NCBI GenBank assembly: GCA_050916095.1
Contig: CP050901.1
Span: 868,001 to 932,000, forward strand
Source: JANPCX01 sp050916095
Lineage (GTDB): Bacteria > Pseudomonadota > Gammaproteobacteria > Burkholderiales > Burkholderiaceae_C
Length of the DNA: 64,000 bases
Direction: 5' to 3'
The position numbers and the translations under genes are program-made. Below the pieces are notes generated by a model that was not told where the DNA came from, did not search any database, and saw only the letters and a program-made list of their open reading frames with translations. Shown here piece by piece: positions 16,565 through 25,300 of the stretch (position 1 is its first letter; each line of letters begins with the position of its first letter).

Positions 16565-16867
16565 TCATGGAATAGGTTGGTGCACGGTCACCAACTTGGT
16601 GCCGTCTTGGAAGGTGGCTTCGACCTGGATGTCGGGGATCATTTCGGCCACGCCCTCCATCACATCGGTGCGGGTCAGAATCAATTTCCCGTCACTCATC
16701 AACTGGGCCACGGTCTTGCCGTCGCGGGCGCCTTCCATGATGGCGGCCGATATCAGAGCCACCGCTTCCGGGTAGTTCAGCTTCAGGCCACGGGCTTGCC
16801 TCTGCTGCGCCAACAGGGCGGCGGTGAAGATGAGCAGCTTGTCTTTTTCTCGAGGTGTGAGTTCCAT
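16565..16867 (-). CDS. ureA: Urease gamma subunit UreA
   Basis: A 100-residue structural subunit of urease: MELTPREKDKLLIFTAALLA, then NYPEAVALISAAIMEGARDGK and the conserved C-terminal VTVHQPI. It is the first recognisable urease gene of the minus-strand operon. The expected upstream ureD and urea ABC transporter genes are not there; instead a set of short repeats and then a divergent permease-kinase gene follow. Confidence 0.96.
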   Translation of the reverse strand: MELTPREKDKLLIFTAALLAQQRQARGLKLNYPEAVALISAAIMEGARDGKTVAQLMSDGKLILTRTDVMEGVAEMIPDIQVEATFQDGTKLVTVHQPIP

Positions 16868-17010
16868 CGTGCTTCGCACGTCCTTGTTAGTTTGCTCGAG
16901 CGGTCGTCAAAGACGACCGAACTCGGGGAGTCAGTTCCATCTTGCTACGCTCGAAGTTGTTCAATTAGACCGAGCGGTCGTGACAATCGAACTCGGAGGA
17001 GTTCCATGAG
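16868..17010 (-). repeat. Leader repeats echoing the ureA translation start
   Basis: On the minus strand the ureA start ATGGAACTCACACCTCGAG recurs in two degenerate copies upstream: ATGGAACTGACTCCCCGAG (from about 16939) and ATGGAACTCCTCCGAG (from about 17008). Each is followed by GTTCGGTCGTC-like DNA and CGACCGCTCG. The spacing is about 70 bases. One copy includes the hairpin GGTCGTCtttGACGACC. The origin may be local duplication; function unknown. Confidence 0.6.
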
Positions 17011-17063
17011 GCAGTGCTTTGCACGAGGTGTGCCAGATCGTAGCGGCGGTCGCACCCCCTGCC

Positions 17064-17089
17064 GTCATTCCCGCCTGCGCGGGAATGAC
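17064..17089. repeat. Palindromic repeat GTCATTCCCGC / GCGGGAATGAC
   Basis: A perfect 11-bp stem with a 4-base loop (CTGC) lies between the ureA leader and the permease-kinase gene. This type of palindrome is a common dispersed repeat in many proteobacteria. It could serve as a bidirectional transcription barrier here. Confidence 0.85.
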
Positions 17090-17150
17090 AGTGCGGTAGG
17101 GCGATAGCTTGGTCGCGGAGGTGGCACGGCCCTTGCCCTGCAAGGTGGTT

Positions 17151-20100
17151 ATGACAGCGCCTGAAAACCTGCTTCCCCCCGCCCCACTCGGCCCCGGCAT
17201 CACACCCGAGCGCCTGCCGCAAGACGCCGTGCAGCGCGTGGTCAAGGTGCGCCGTGACTACAACAGCTGGGTCGCCCGCGAAACCATGGAGGACTACGCC
17301 CTGCGGTTCACGCCCCACGGTTTTCGCAAATGGTCGGAGATGCGGGTGGCGAACACGGCGTTCGGTGCGTCTTCCTTTTTGGTGCTGGAGGCACTGGGCG
17401 CGACCTTGCTCCTGAGCTATGGCTTCACCAATGCCTTCTGGGCCATTTTGGCCACGGGTTTGATCATTTTCTTGGCCGGCTGGCCCATCAGCGTTTACGC
17501 GGCCCGTTATGGCGTGGACATGGACTTGCTCACACGCGGCGCCGGTTTTGGTTACCTCGGCTCCACGCTGACCTCGCTGATTTATGCGAGTTTCACTTTC
17601 ATCTTCTTTGCCTTAGAGGCGGCCATCATGGCCTATGCGCTGGAGTTGGTGTTTGGCATTCCACCGGCTTGGGGGTATTTGATTTGTGCGGTGGTGGTGT
17701 TGCCCTTGGTCACCCACGGTGTCACTGTGATCAGCAAGTTCCAGGTGTGGACACAGCTGCTGTGGCTGGTGCTGATGATCACGCCTTTTGTGGTGGTGTT
17801 TTACAAACAACCGGGCGTTCTGAACGAACTGGCAGCCTACGCGGGCGAGAATGGCCAAGGCGGTCAGTTCAATGGGCTGCTGTTTGGTGCCGCCTTGACG
17901 GTGGGTGTGGCCCTTGTCATGCAAATGGGCGAGCAGGTGGACTACCTGCGTTTCATGCCCGCGCAAACACCGCACAACCGCAAACGCTGGTGGGCGGCGG
18001 TGGCTATCGGTGGGCCGGGGTGGGTGGTGCCGGGTGTGTTGAAAATGCTCGGTGGCGCACTGCTGGCTTATTTGGCACTGAAGCAGTCGATACCTGCAGA
18101 CCGTGCGGTGGACCCGAACCAGATGTACCTGCTGGCCTATGGCGAGTTGTTCCCGCGTGAATCGTGGGCCATTGCCGCCACGGCGCTGCTGGTGGTGGTG
18201 TCCCAGCTCAAGATCAATGTCACCAATGCCTATGCGGGCTCGCTCGCGTGGTCCAATTTTTTTGCACGGCTCACCCACAGCCACCCGGGCCGTGTGGTGT
18301 GGATGGTGTTCAACCTCTTGATCGCACTGATGCTGATGGAGCTCAACGTCTTCCAGGCCTTGGGCAAGGTGTTGGGGCTGTATTCCAACATCGCCATCAG
18401 TTGGATCATGGCCGTGGTCGCTGACCTGGTCATCAACAAGCCTCTGGGCTGGTCGCCCAAGGGCATTGAGTTCAAAAGGGCTCACCTATACGACATCAAT
18501 CCAGTGGGCGTGGGGGCGATGGGGCTGGCCTCGCTGTTGTCGGTGGTGGCCCACCTCGGGTGGTTCGGGCCTGAGGCCCAAGCGTTTTCTGCGGTGATTG
18601 CCATGGCCACAGCGTTGATCGTGTCGCCTTTGATCGCTTGGGCGACGAAGGGGCGTTACTACTTGGCGCGTACCAAGGCAGTGACCAGTACCAACACGCA
18701 CCCCCCCTCCGTTCCTAACCCGCTTCCCACCACCGTTCGCCCTGAGCCTGTCGAAGGGTCTGTGCAGCAAGGGCTTCGACAGGCTCAGCCCGAACGGAAT
18801 TTGGGTGTATGCAGTGAGACCGCTGACGATGACCCAGGCCGCTACCGGCTACTTCGCTGCACCGTCTGCGAGCGCGACTACGAAGGCCCGGACATGGCCT
18901 ACTGCCCCGCCTACTTGGGTCACATTTGTTCCTTGTGCTGCTCGCTCGATGCCCGATGCAACGACATGTGTAAGCCGCAGGCCAATTGGTCGGCCCAGTG
19001 GCAAGCCAGCGCCCAGGCGGTGCTACCGGTTTGGGTGTGGCAACGATTGAACTCCGAGCTGGGCCGTTACCTGCTGTTGATGAGTGCGATCTTGCCCTTG
19101 CTGGCGGCCCTCTTTTATTTGTTGTGGACGCACGAGTTTGCGCAACAAGGTGGTTTGAACCAGGCACTCAAACAAGCCCTGGGTTTGGGGTTCACCAAAG
19201 CGTTTGCGGCCTTGGCCGTGGTCACCGGCATCGTCACGTGGTGGCTGGTGTTGACGCACAAAAGCCGTGAAGTGGCGCAAGAAGAAAGCAACCGCCAAAC
19301 CCAAGCCTTGAATGAACAAACCCAAGCGCTGCGCCGCGAGGTGGAGTCGCACCAACGCACCGACGAGGCCTTGCAACTGGCCAAGCAGCAAGCCGAAGAA
19401 GCGCGCCACCACGCCGACCTGGCCAACCATGCCAAGAGCCGCTACATCACCACCATCAGCCACGAGCTGCGCACGCCGCTGAACAGCATCATTGGATATG
19501 CGCAACTGTTGGACGAAGACCCCAGCATGCCTGCCCACCGCCAGCAAGCGGTGCGTGTGATACGCCGTGGCGGCGACCACTTGTTGTCGCTGATCGAAGG
19601 CACCATGGATATTGCGCACATTGAAAGCGGCAAGCTCTCGCTCGATGTGAAGCCCATGCGTTTTCGCGAGGGCCTGTTGGAAATCGCGCGCATGTTCGAG
19701 TTGCAGGCCGTGGGCAAAGGCATCGCCTTCGTCCACGACTTCGGGGAGGCCGTGCCGGAGGTGGTGCGTGCTGACGAGAAGCGGCTGCGGCAAATTCTCA
19801 TCAATGTGCTGGGCAACGCCGTGAAATTCACCCAGACCGGACGCGTGGAGTTTCGTTTGACTTATGGCCGTGAAATGGCCGTGTTTGAAATTGACGACAC
19901 CGGCCCTGGCATCACACCGCAAGAGGTGGCACAAATTTTTGAACCCTTTGCACGCGGCTCGGCAGCGGGCTCGGGCGGTGGCAGCTCGCCCGGTGGGGGC
20001 ACGGGCTTGGGGCTGACCATTGCCAAGATGCTGACCGACTTGATGGGCGGCGAGATGACGGTGAGCAGCCGGCCCGGTGGTGCTGCCGACGACACCCACA

Positions 20101-20894
20101 GCGGCACCATCTTCCGCATCCGTTTGTTCTTGCCTGAAGTGCGTGCCGAGATGGTGGCCAAGGTCATGCCCGAACGTCAACGCATCGGCTACGTGGGCCC
20201 GCGCCGCAAGGTGCTGGTGGTGGACAACGAAGAGGTCGACCGCGAGCTCATGCGCAACATGCTCACGCCCCTGGGCCTGGAGGTGCATGTGGCGGATTCA
20301 GGCACTGCCTGCCTTGAACTGCTGCGCCAGAGGCGTTTTGATGCTGTTTTGATGGACCTGGCCATGCCGGGCATGGACGGCTGGCAAACCATCGCCCAAA
20401 TGCGTGAACAAGAACTCAGCGACGCGCCGGTGGCGGTGGTATCGGCCAATGCGTTTGAAAAAGGCGTGGACAACGCGGTGGGCTTGCCCAGCACCGACTT
20501 CATCGTCAAACCCGTGCGCAAGGCCGAGCTGCTGGATTGGTTGGGCCGCGCCATGCATCTGCAGTGGATCGACGCGCCCGTGCGCGCCGTGCTGGGTGAA
20601 CCCCAATCGTCAGGGAGCATCTCCAGCACCACGCCCGAACTGGCAGGTGTGCAGGTGGAACCATCTGGGCCTTCGGCATGGGTGTGGCCCGACCGAGACC
20701 AACGGCTGGCGTTGCTACAGGTGATCGAATTGGGGTATTTACGCGGCGTCGTGCAGCAACTCGATGCGATCGAGAAAGCGGATCCCACTACCGCCAGCTT
20801 CATCGCCCACATGCGTGAGCTGGCGCTGAGTTTTCAACTGGATGCCATGATGGGCGTCCTGCATAAGGCAGACCATGAACACCCGTTCCCCTGA
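17151..20894 (+). CDS. NCS1-type permease fused to hybrid sensor histidine kinase
   Basis: A 1247-residue membrane receptor. Residues about 40-505 form a nucleobase:cation symporter-1 (cytosine/allantoin permease) domain with some 12 membrane segments. A repeat-derived linker (about 527-549, VRPEPVEG then RQAQPER) follows, then a Cys-rich cluster (about 570-607: CTVC, CPAY, CSLCCSLDARCNDMC), two more membrane helices (about 639-701), a coiled coil, a HisKA domain (TISHELRTPLNSIIGY), an HATPase domain (DDTGPGI, GGGTGLGL) and a receiver (VLMDLAMPGMDG). The start at ATG 17151 has an AAGGTGG site. It overlaps the response-regulator gene by 20 bases. The ligand is unknown; purines, allantoin or urea are guesses from the adjacent urease genes. 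Confidence 0.88.
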   Translation: MTAPENLLPPAPLGPGITPERLPQDAVQRVVKVRRDYNSWVARETMEDYALRFTPHGFRKWSEMRVANTAFGASSFLVLEALGATLLLSYGFTNAFWAILATGLIIFLAGWPISVYAARYGVDMDLLTRGAGFGYLGSTLTSLIYASFTFIFFALEAAIMAYALELVFGIPPAWGYLICAVVVLPLVTHGVTVISKFQVWTQLLWLVLMITPFVVVFYKQPGVLNELAAYAGENGQGGQFNGLLFGAALTVGVALVMQMGEQVDYLRFMPAQTPHNRKRWWAAVAIGGPGWVVPGVLKMLGGALLAYLALKQSIPADRAVDPNQMYLLAYGELFPRESWAIAATALLVVVSQLKINVTNAYAGSLAWSNFFARLTHSHPGRVVWMVFNLLIALMLMELNVFQALGKVLGLYSNIAISWIMAVVADLVINKPLGWSPKGIEFKRAHLYDINPVGVGAMGLASLLSVVAHLGWFGPEAQAFSAVIAMATALIVSPLIAWATKGRYYLARTKAVTSTNTHPPSVPNPLPTTVRPEPVEGSVQQGLRQAQPERNLGVCSETADDDPGRYRLLRCTVCERDYEGPDMAYCPAYLGHICSLCCSLDARCNDMCKPQANWSAQWQASAQAVLPVWVWQRLNSELGRYLLLMSAILPLLAALFYLLWTHEFAQQGGLNQALKQALGLGFTKAFAALAVVTGIVTWWLVLTHKSREVAQEESNRQTQALNEQTQALRREVESHQRTDEALQLAKQQAEEARHHADLANHAKSRYITTISHELRTPLNSIIGYAQLLDEDPSMPAHRQQAVRVIRRGGDHLLSLIEGTMDIAHIESGKLSLDVKPMRFREGLLEIARMFELQAVGKGIAFVHDFGEAVPEVVRADEKRLRQILINVLGNAVKFTQTGRVEFRLTYGREMAVFEIDDTGPGITPQEVAQIFEPFARGSAAGSGGGSSPGGGTGLGLTIAKMLTDLMGGEMTVSSRPGGAADDTHSGTIFRIRLFLPEVRAEMVAKVMPERQRIGYVGPRRKVLVVDNEEVDRELMRNMLTPLGLEVHVADSGTACLELLRQRRFDAVLMDLAMPGMDGWQTIAQMREQELSDAPVAVVSANAFEKGVDNAVGLPSTDFIVKPVRKAELLDWLGRAMHLQWIDAPVRAVLGEPQSSGSISSTTPELAGVQVEPSGPSAWVWPDRDQRLALLQVIELGYLRGVVQQLDAIEKADPTTASFIAHMRELALSFQLDAMMGVLHKADHEHPFP
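18733..18797. repeat. Inverted pair of dispersed repeats within the permease-kinase gene
   Basis: Two opposite copies of the TTCGACAGGCTCAG repeat (18733-18756 and about 18774-18797) are translated in frame as VRPEPVEG and RQAQPER in the linker between permease and Cys-rich region. The frame is kept. Confidence 0.92.
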
Positions 20895-21861
20895 ACCCGT
20901 TGCGTCGTCGGTGAACGAAGATATCTGGCACACAGGATTGCCCGCTAGCGCAGCCGGCGTGGTGCTGATCGTGGACGACGTGCCCGACAACCTCTCCGTC
21001 TTGCACGATGCGCTCGACGAAGCTGGTTACACGGTGCTCGTGGCCACCCACGGTGCGGCCGCTTTGCAGCGCGCGGCCCAGGCCCAACCCGACATCATTT
21101 TGCTCGACGCTGTCATGCCCGGCATGGACGGTTTTGAAGTGGCTCGCCGTCTCAAAGCGCAGCCCAATACCGCCCACATTCCCATCGTCTTCATGACGGG
21201 CCTGACCGAAACCGAACATGTGGTCAGCGCGTTTGCGGCCGGCGGTGTGGACTACGTGACCAAACCCATCCGTGCGCGCGAGGTGTTGGCCCGCATGCAG
21301 GTTCACATGCAAAGTGCACGCCAAGCCAGCCAAGCGCGCAACGCACTCGACGCGTTTGGCCACGCCACCCTGGTGGTCCACGCCAGCACGGCGCGCGTGG
21401 TTTGGCAAACGCCCTTGGCACGTGAGCTGATGCAGCAGCACTTCGGGGCCAGCCAGTTGCCAGCGCAGGCCATGGCGTGGGTGCGCGACTCGGTGCAGCG
21501 CTTAAACAGCGGTGTCTTGCCCCCCACGCTCACGCTCGACCACAGCCCGCGCCGTTTGATCTTGGCACTGCATGAACAAACCGGTGACGATGAATGGCTG
21601 GTGGTGATGCGCGAGCGCTCCGACGAGGCGGTGATTGCAGCCTTGGCCAGTGCCTTCAAACTCACCGCCCGCGAAGCCGAGGTGTTGTACTGGGTGGCCA
21701 AAGGCAAAACCAACCGTGACATTGGCGACATCTTTGGCACCAGCCACACCACCGTCAAAAAACACCTGGAGCACGTGTTTGAAAAGCTCGGTGTGGAGAC
21801 GCGCAACGCCGCAGCATCGATGGCGGCATCTCGGGTGCGTGGGTTGGTGGTGGAAGTTTGA
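20875..21861 (+). CDS. Response regulator, receiver + LuxR-type HTH
   Basis: A 328-residue regulator. The receiver domain (about residues 29-145) has the acidic pair VDD, the phospho-acceptor Asp in IILLDAVMPGMDGF and the Lys in VTKPI. A middle region of about 100 residues has no clear family, and the C-terminus is a LuxR/NarL helix-turn-helix (LTAREAEVLYWVAKGKTNRD ... TVKKHLEHVFEKLGV). It overlaps the kinase gene, so the two are a cognate pair. Target genes may include the neighbouring urease operon or nitrogen scavenging genes (inference). Confidence 0.92.
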   Translation: MNTRSPEPVASSVNEDIWHTGLPASAAGVVLIVDDVPDNLSVLHDALDEAGYTVLVATHGAAALQRAAQAQPDIILLDAVMPGMDGFEVARRLKAQPNTAHIPIVFMTGLTETEHVVSAFAAGGVDYVTKPIRAREVLARMQVHMQSARQASQARNALDAFGHATLVVHASTARVVWQTPLARELMQQHFGASQLPAQAMAWVRDSVQRLNSGVLPPTLTLDHSPRRLILALHEQTGDDEWLVVMRERSDEAVIAALASAFKLTAREAEVLYWVAKGKTNRDIGDIFGTSHTTVKKHLEHVFEKLGVETRNAAASMAASRVRGLVVEV

Positions 21862-21895
21862 GTGCGCGAGACTAGACACGATCCCAACTGGCCTG

Positions 21896-22320
21896 TTAAT
21901 CCACCGCCTTGGCGCGAAGGCGCATCTCCAGCGACCCGATATCGACGCCCTGGCGCTGCAGCATTTCCAGAACCTGTGCCGTGTGGGTCAAAGACGGCTG
22001 GTAATGGTTGAGACACGCTCATTTTCTGAGGATCCATGACCTGGTCCTGCCGATCCAGGTCGAGAGGAATGATCAGTTGTTTGCTGCCTGGAATCACATC
22101 CACCAAAGCACCTGGTCTTACTGACACAGTAAGACTAGTAGTCGAGTCGAAACCCGCAGCGCCCACCCGTTTCCGATGAACTGTTCGATGGCATGTGTGA
22201 GTTGCGGAGAGCCCTTCAGCACCCTGCCCAGAGGCAAGTGGGCCGGTTCCGACAAAAACACCGTGGTCTGCAAGGTGAGATTGCGCAAATCGACGCCTGG
22301 TTCGATGCCTGCCTTGGCAC
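21896..22320 (-). pseudogene. Decayed copy of the C-terminal module of the adjacent giant protein
   Basis: Downstream of the giant gene and first in its frame, the minus strand reads GAKAGIEPGVDLRNL, ... LGRVLKGSPQLTHAIEQFIG and GNGWALRVS. After frame shifts it reads PGALVDVIPGSKQLIIPLD, and finally NHYQPSLTHTAQVLEMLQRQ followed by GVDIGSLEMRLRAKAVD and a stop at 21896. These match, in order, segments near residues 1235-1280 (ALRSDPHLYNDLKRW, QGWRLE, PGKEVDGLYPQRKVIVV) and the very end (EAYEPRLQHTEAFLIWLRSQ then GVPLNDI) of the giant protein. The middle of the module is missing. It is a frameshifted, internally deleted remnant. Confidence 0.65.
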
Positions 22321-22327
22321 CCTCACT

Positions 22328-25300
22328 TCATCGTGTTCCGTATATCCGGGCAAAGTTGATGTCATTCAGTGGGACACCCTGCGAGCGCAGCCAAATCAGA
22401 AAGGCTTCGGTGTGTTGAAGCCGAGGCTCATAGGCTTCGCTGTAGTCGCTCAAAGTGGTGATGCGACCCTGTGCGTCCGTGCCCAAAACACCGGCATAGA
22501 GCACGGGTTCCCCTGAGGACAAAGAGCTTTCCTTCAATACGCCACGACCGGGAAGAATCTGCAAACCGTTGGCCACATAAAACTCGCCATCGCTTGTGAC
22601 AACGAACATACCCATGCCTTTGCCAACTTGGGTGTGCATCCCAGAGGTGTCCAAAGCGTTGCCATCCGCCCTTATCAAACGACCATTTTTTAGTTCGACG
22701 CGGTAACTCAACCGTTCCGCGTCGTTCAAATAGGGGGTTTTCTGCACCTGGTCCCTGTGCCGCATGCTCGGAACCATAGTCAGTGGCCGAGGTTTGATTG
22801 ACGCTTGTAAGTCTGACGCTCCCATCACGCGTTCATACAGTCCAGCCATCCGCTCGACACCTTTGATCGATTGTCGTAGGCTGAAATGGATGTCTGCGGG
22901 AGCCATGGGTTGGCCCTTGGAGTCGGTGCCGGATGTGACCACAATGACCTTGCGTTGTGGGTAAAGGCCATCGACTTCTTTGCCCGGTGCGGTTTCCAGG
23001 CGCCATCCTTGCTCCTCCCAACGTTTGAGATCGTTGTACAAGTGGGGATCCGAGCGCAACGCGTCGGCGAATTGGGGGAGCTTTTGTAGCGATTGCAGCC
23101 CAGACGTGGCCGATGCCTCATGGGACGTCTTGGTTGTGGACGACGCGCCCGTACCATGAATCAGGTCAAACAATGCCAGCCGTCCGCTGGAAACACGTGA
23201 GCCCTGGGCTTGTTGCTCAGCCAGCCCGAGCGTTTTGTACAAGTTGGAGATGGCCACGGAGATGGTTTGTTTTGTAACGTAGCGCCCCCTTTCTTGAGCC
23301 AGGGCCAGCAGTTCTGCATCACTGAACAGCGGATAGGTCGATATCGTTTCAAGTAAAAAATACTGCAAGTGTGAAAAGCGGTGAGAAGCGAAACGCTCTG
23401 CCAGCTGCTGGCTCGTCAGCGGCGCCAGTGCAGGGTTTCGAGCGCCGGTGCCCAGCACATCAAACAGGGCCACCCGCCGCGACTGGTGGCTGTCCTTTTG
23501 GGTATTGGGGCCGAGCAATTGGTTTTGCAGGCGGCTGATTTCGGTTGCCGTGGCAGATTCCCCTAATGGAGGCTTAACCGAGGCACCCAATTGGGTGTTG
23601 GAGCGAAATGGGTCCTGCAGTATTTGGAAGGCCAACTGCACTTGGTTGTCGGTCAGTCCCCATGACCGGTTGCTTCGCCAAAAAGTTTGGTAGTCGTGCG
23701 GTAGATCGCGGTGGCGGCCTCGCGCCAAGGCCAGCGGTAAATCCAGACCCAACTTTTCGCCGATGCTGGACAAACGATTTTGAGCGCTCGCCTTGGAAAT
23801 ACCAACGCTGGATTGAAACTCTTCGAATGAGAACTGTCCTTGCCGCCGAACGATCCAATCCACCGCCTCCAACTCTTTGGCGGTGAGCTCAAAAAGCCCG
23901 GTAGCAATCCGATCCGCATCCTGAGGCAGCAGTGACTCGCGGAGCGTCAACACGCGCTGCACAAAGGCTGGTGGTGTTGTTGGATCTGATGTCGATGCTG
24001 GCAAAGCCGCTTGCAGGCGCTGCAAGCCCTGACTGCCAGGCCGCAAATCAAGGGTCATGATCATGTCGATTGGATGATTGACGACATGGTCTTTCCACTT
24101 CGCACGCAACGAGGGGTTGTTCATCAGCTCACTGATGCGGTGCGGTTTGGTCTTGTCCAACCCCAATGCCGCCAAGCTATCTAAAGGGACCGCCGCATCA
24201 AAGCCATAAACTGCCCAAACGTAAGGGCCTACGAACTGACCTTTTCCGTCCGCGTAGGCATCAGAAATGATGGAAGACATGCCTTTGTTCTGCGCCGACA
24301 TGGCTTGCCTTAACAACAGTTGCCCGCCCGTTCCCGAGGGAAGTCCGGCCCTCAATGCGATGTGGCGGTTCACCAGGTAGTTCTCAGTTTTCGCAAGAAT
24401 TAACTCGGAGCGTGCGGGCTTGTTGAACCAGGGATGCTCAACTTGAAAGACCGCACGTGTCATGCTTGGCATTGTTTCAACGGTGATGTTTACGACAGCC
24501 CCAGGTGGTGAACGGGCGAGAAGGGCCAAGTCCAGGGGGGTGAACCGTTGCCCGCCAATTTCAACTGCCCGATTGATCTGTTGGCCATTCACGCGCACCT
24601 GAAGCTCCTGCGCCGGCGTGATCGGCTGCTGGATCAACCGGTTGATGGTTTGCACCTTTTGCTCAGGCGTCATCGAGTTCCAACCGGGAATGTTGTTCCC
24701 CCCCTCAGGCCGATTCGGATTGCGCTGGGCCCCGACGGTGCCCGCAGGCACTTGGTCGATGTAAGGCGAAGGCCCGCCATAGCGGCTGTCTTCAAAGAGC
24801 GGGGTTGGCTTGTTGGGGACCTTGACGGGCTGTTGTGCGGTGACGGGCACAGGCGTAGGCGTCGTGGTCTTCACCGCAGGCAAACCAATGGCACGCTGAA
24901 TCAACTCCCTGCGCTGCTTGTCGGTGGTCAGCTTGTCTGCGCCACCGATCTTGTTGACCTCCTGCTCGAACTGCCTCAAGGCATCCGAGCGGGCCAAGGA
25001 CGGTGCGCCCAAACCGGCCTCCTTGAGCATGGGCTCCAGCAGCGCATCGAGCTTGACCCGGGATGGGTGCACCGCAAAAGGCTGCAGCGGCTGCAGCGGT
25101 GTCGCTGCAATGGACTTGATCGGTGTTGGGCTCACCGGGGCAGGCTTGATCGCTGGTGTGGGCTGATTCACCCCGGTGGGGTGGGGCTGGGGCACCACCG
25201 CAGTAGGCTTCAAGCGGCCGTTCAAGCGCTGATCCAACTGGGCCCGGATGTCCGCCAACTCCTTGTACCGCGCCGTGCCTTTGGGCGTGGTTTTGAGATC

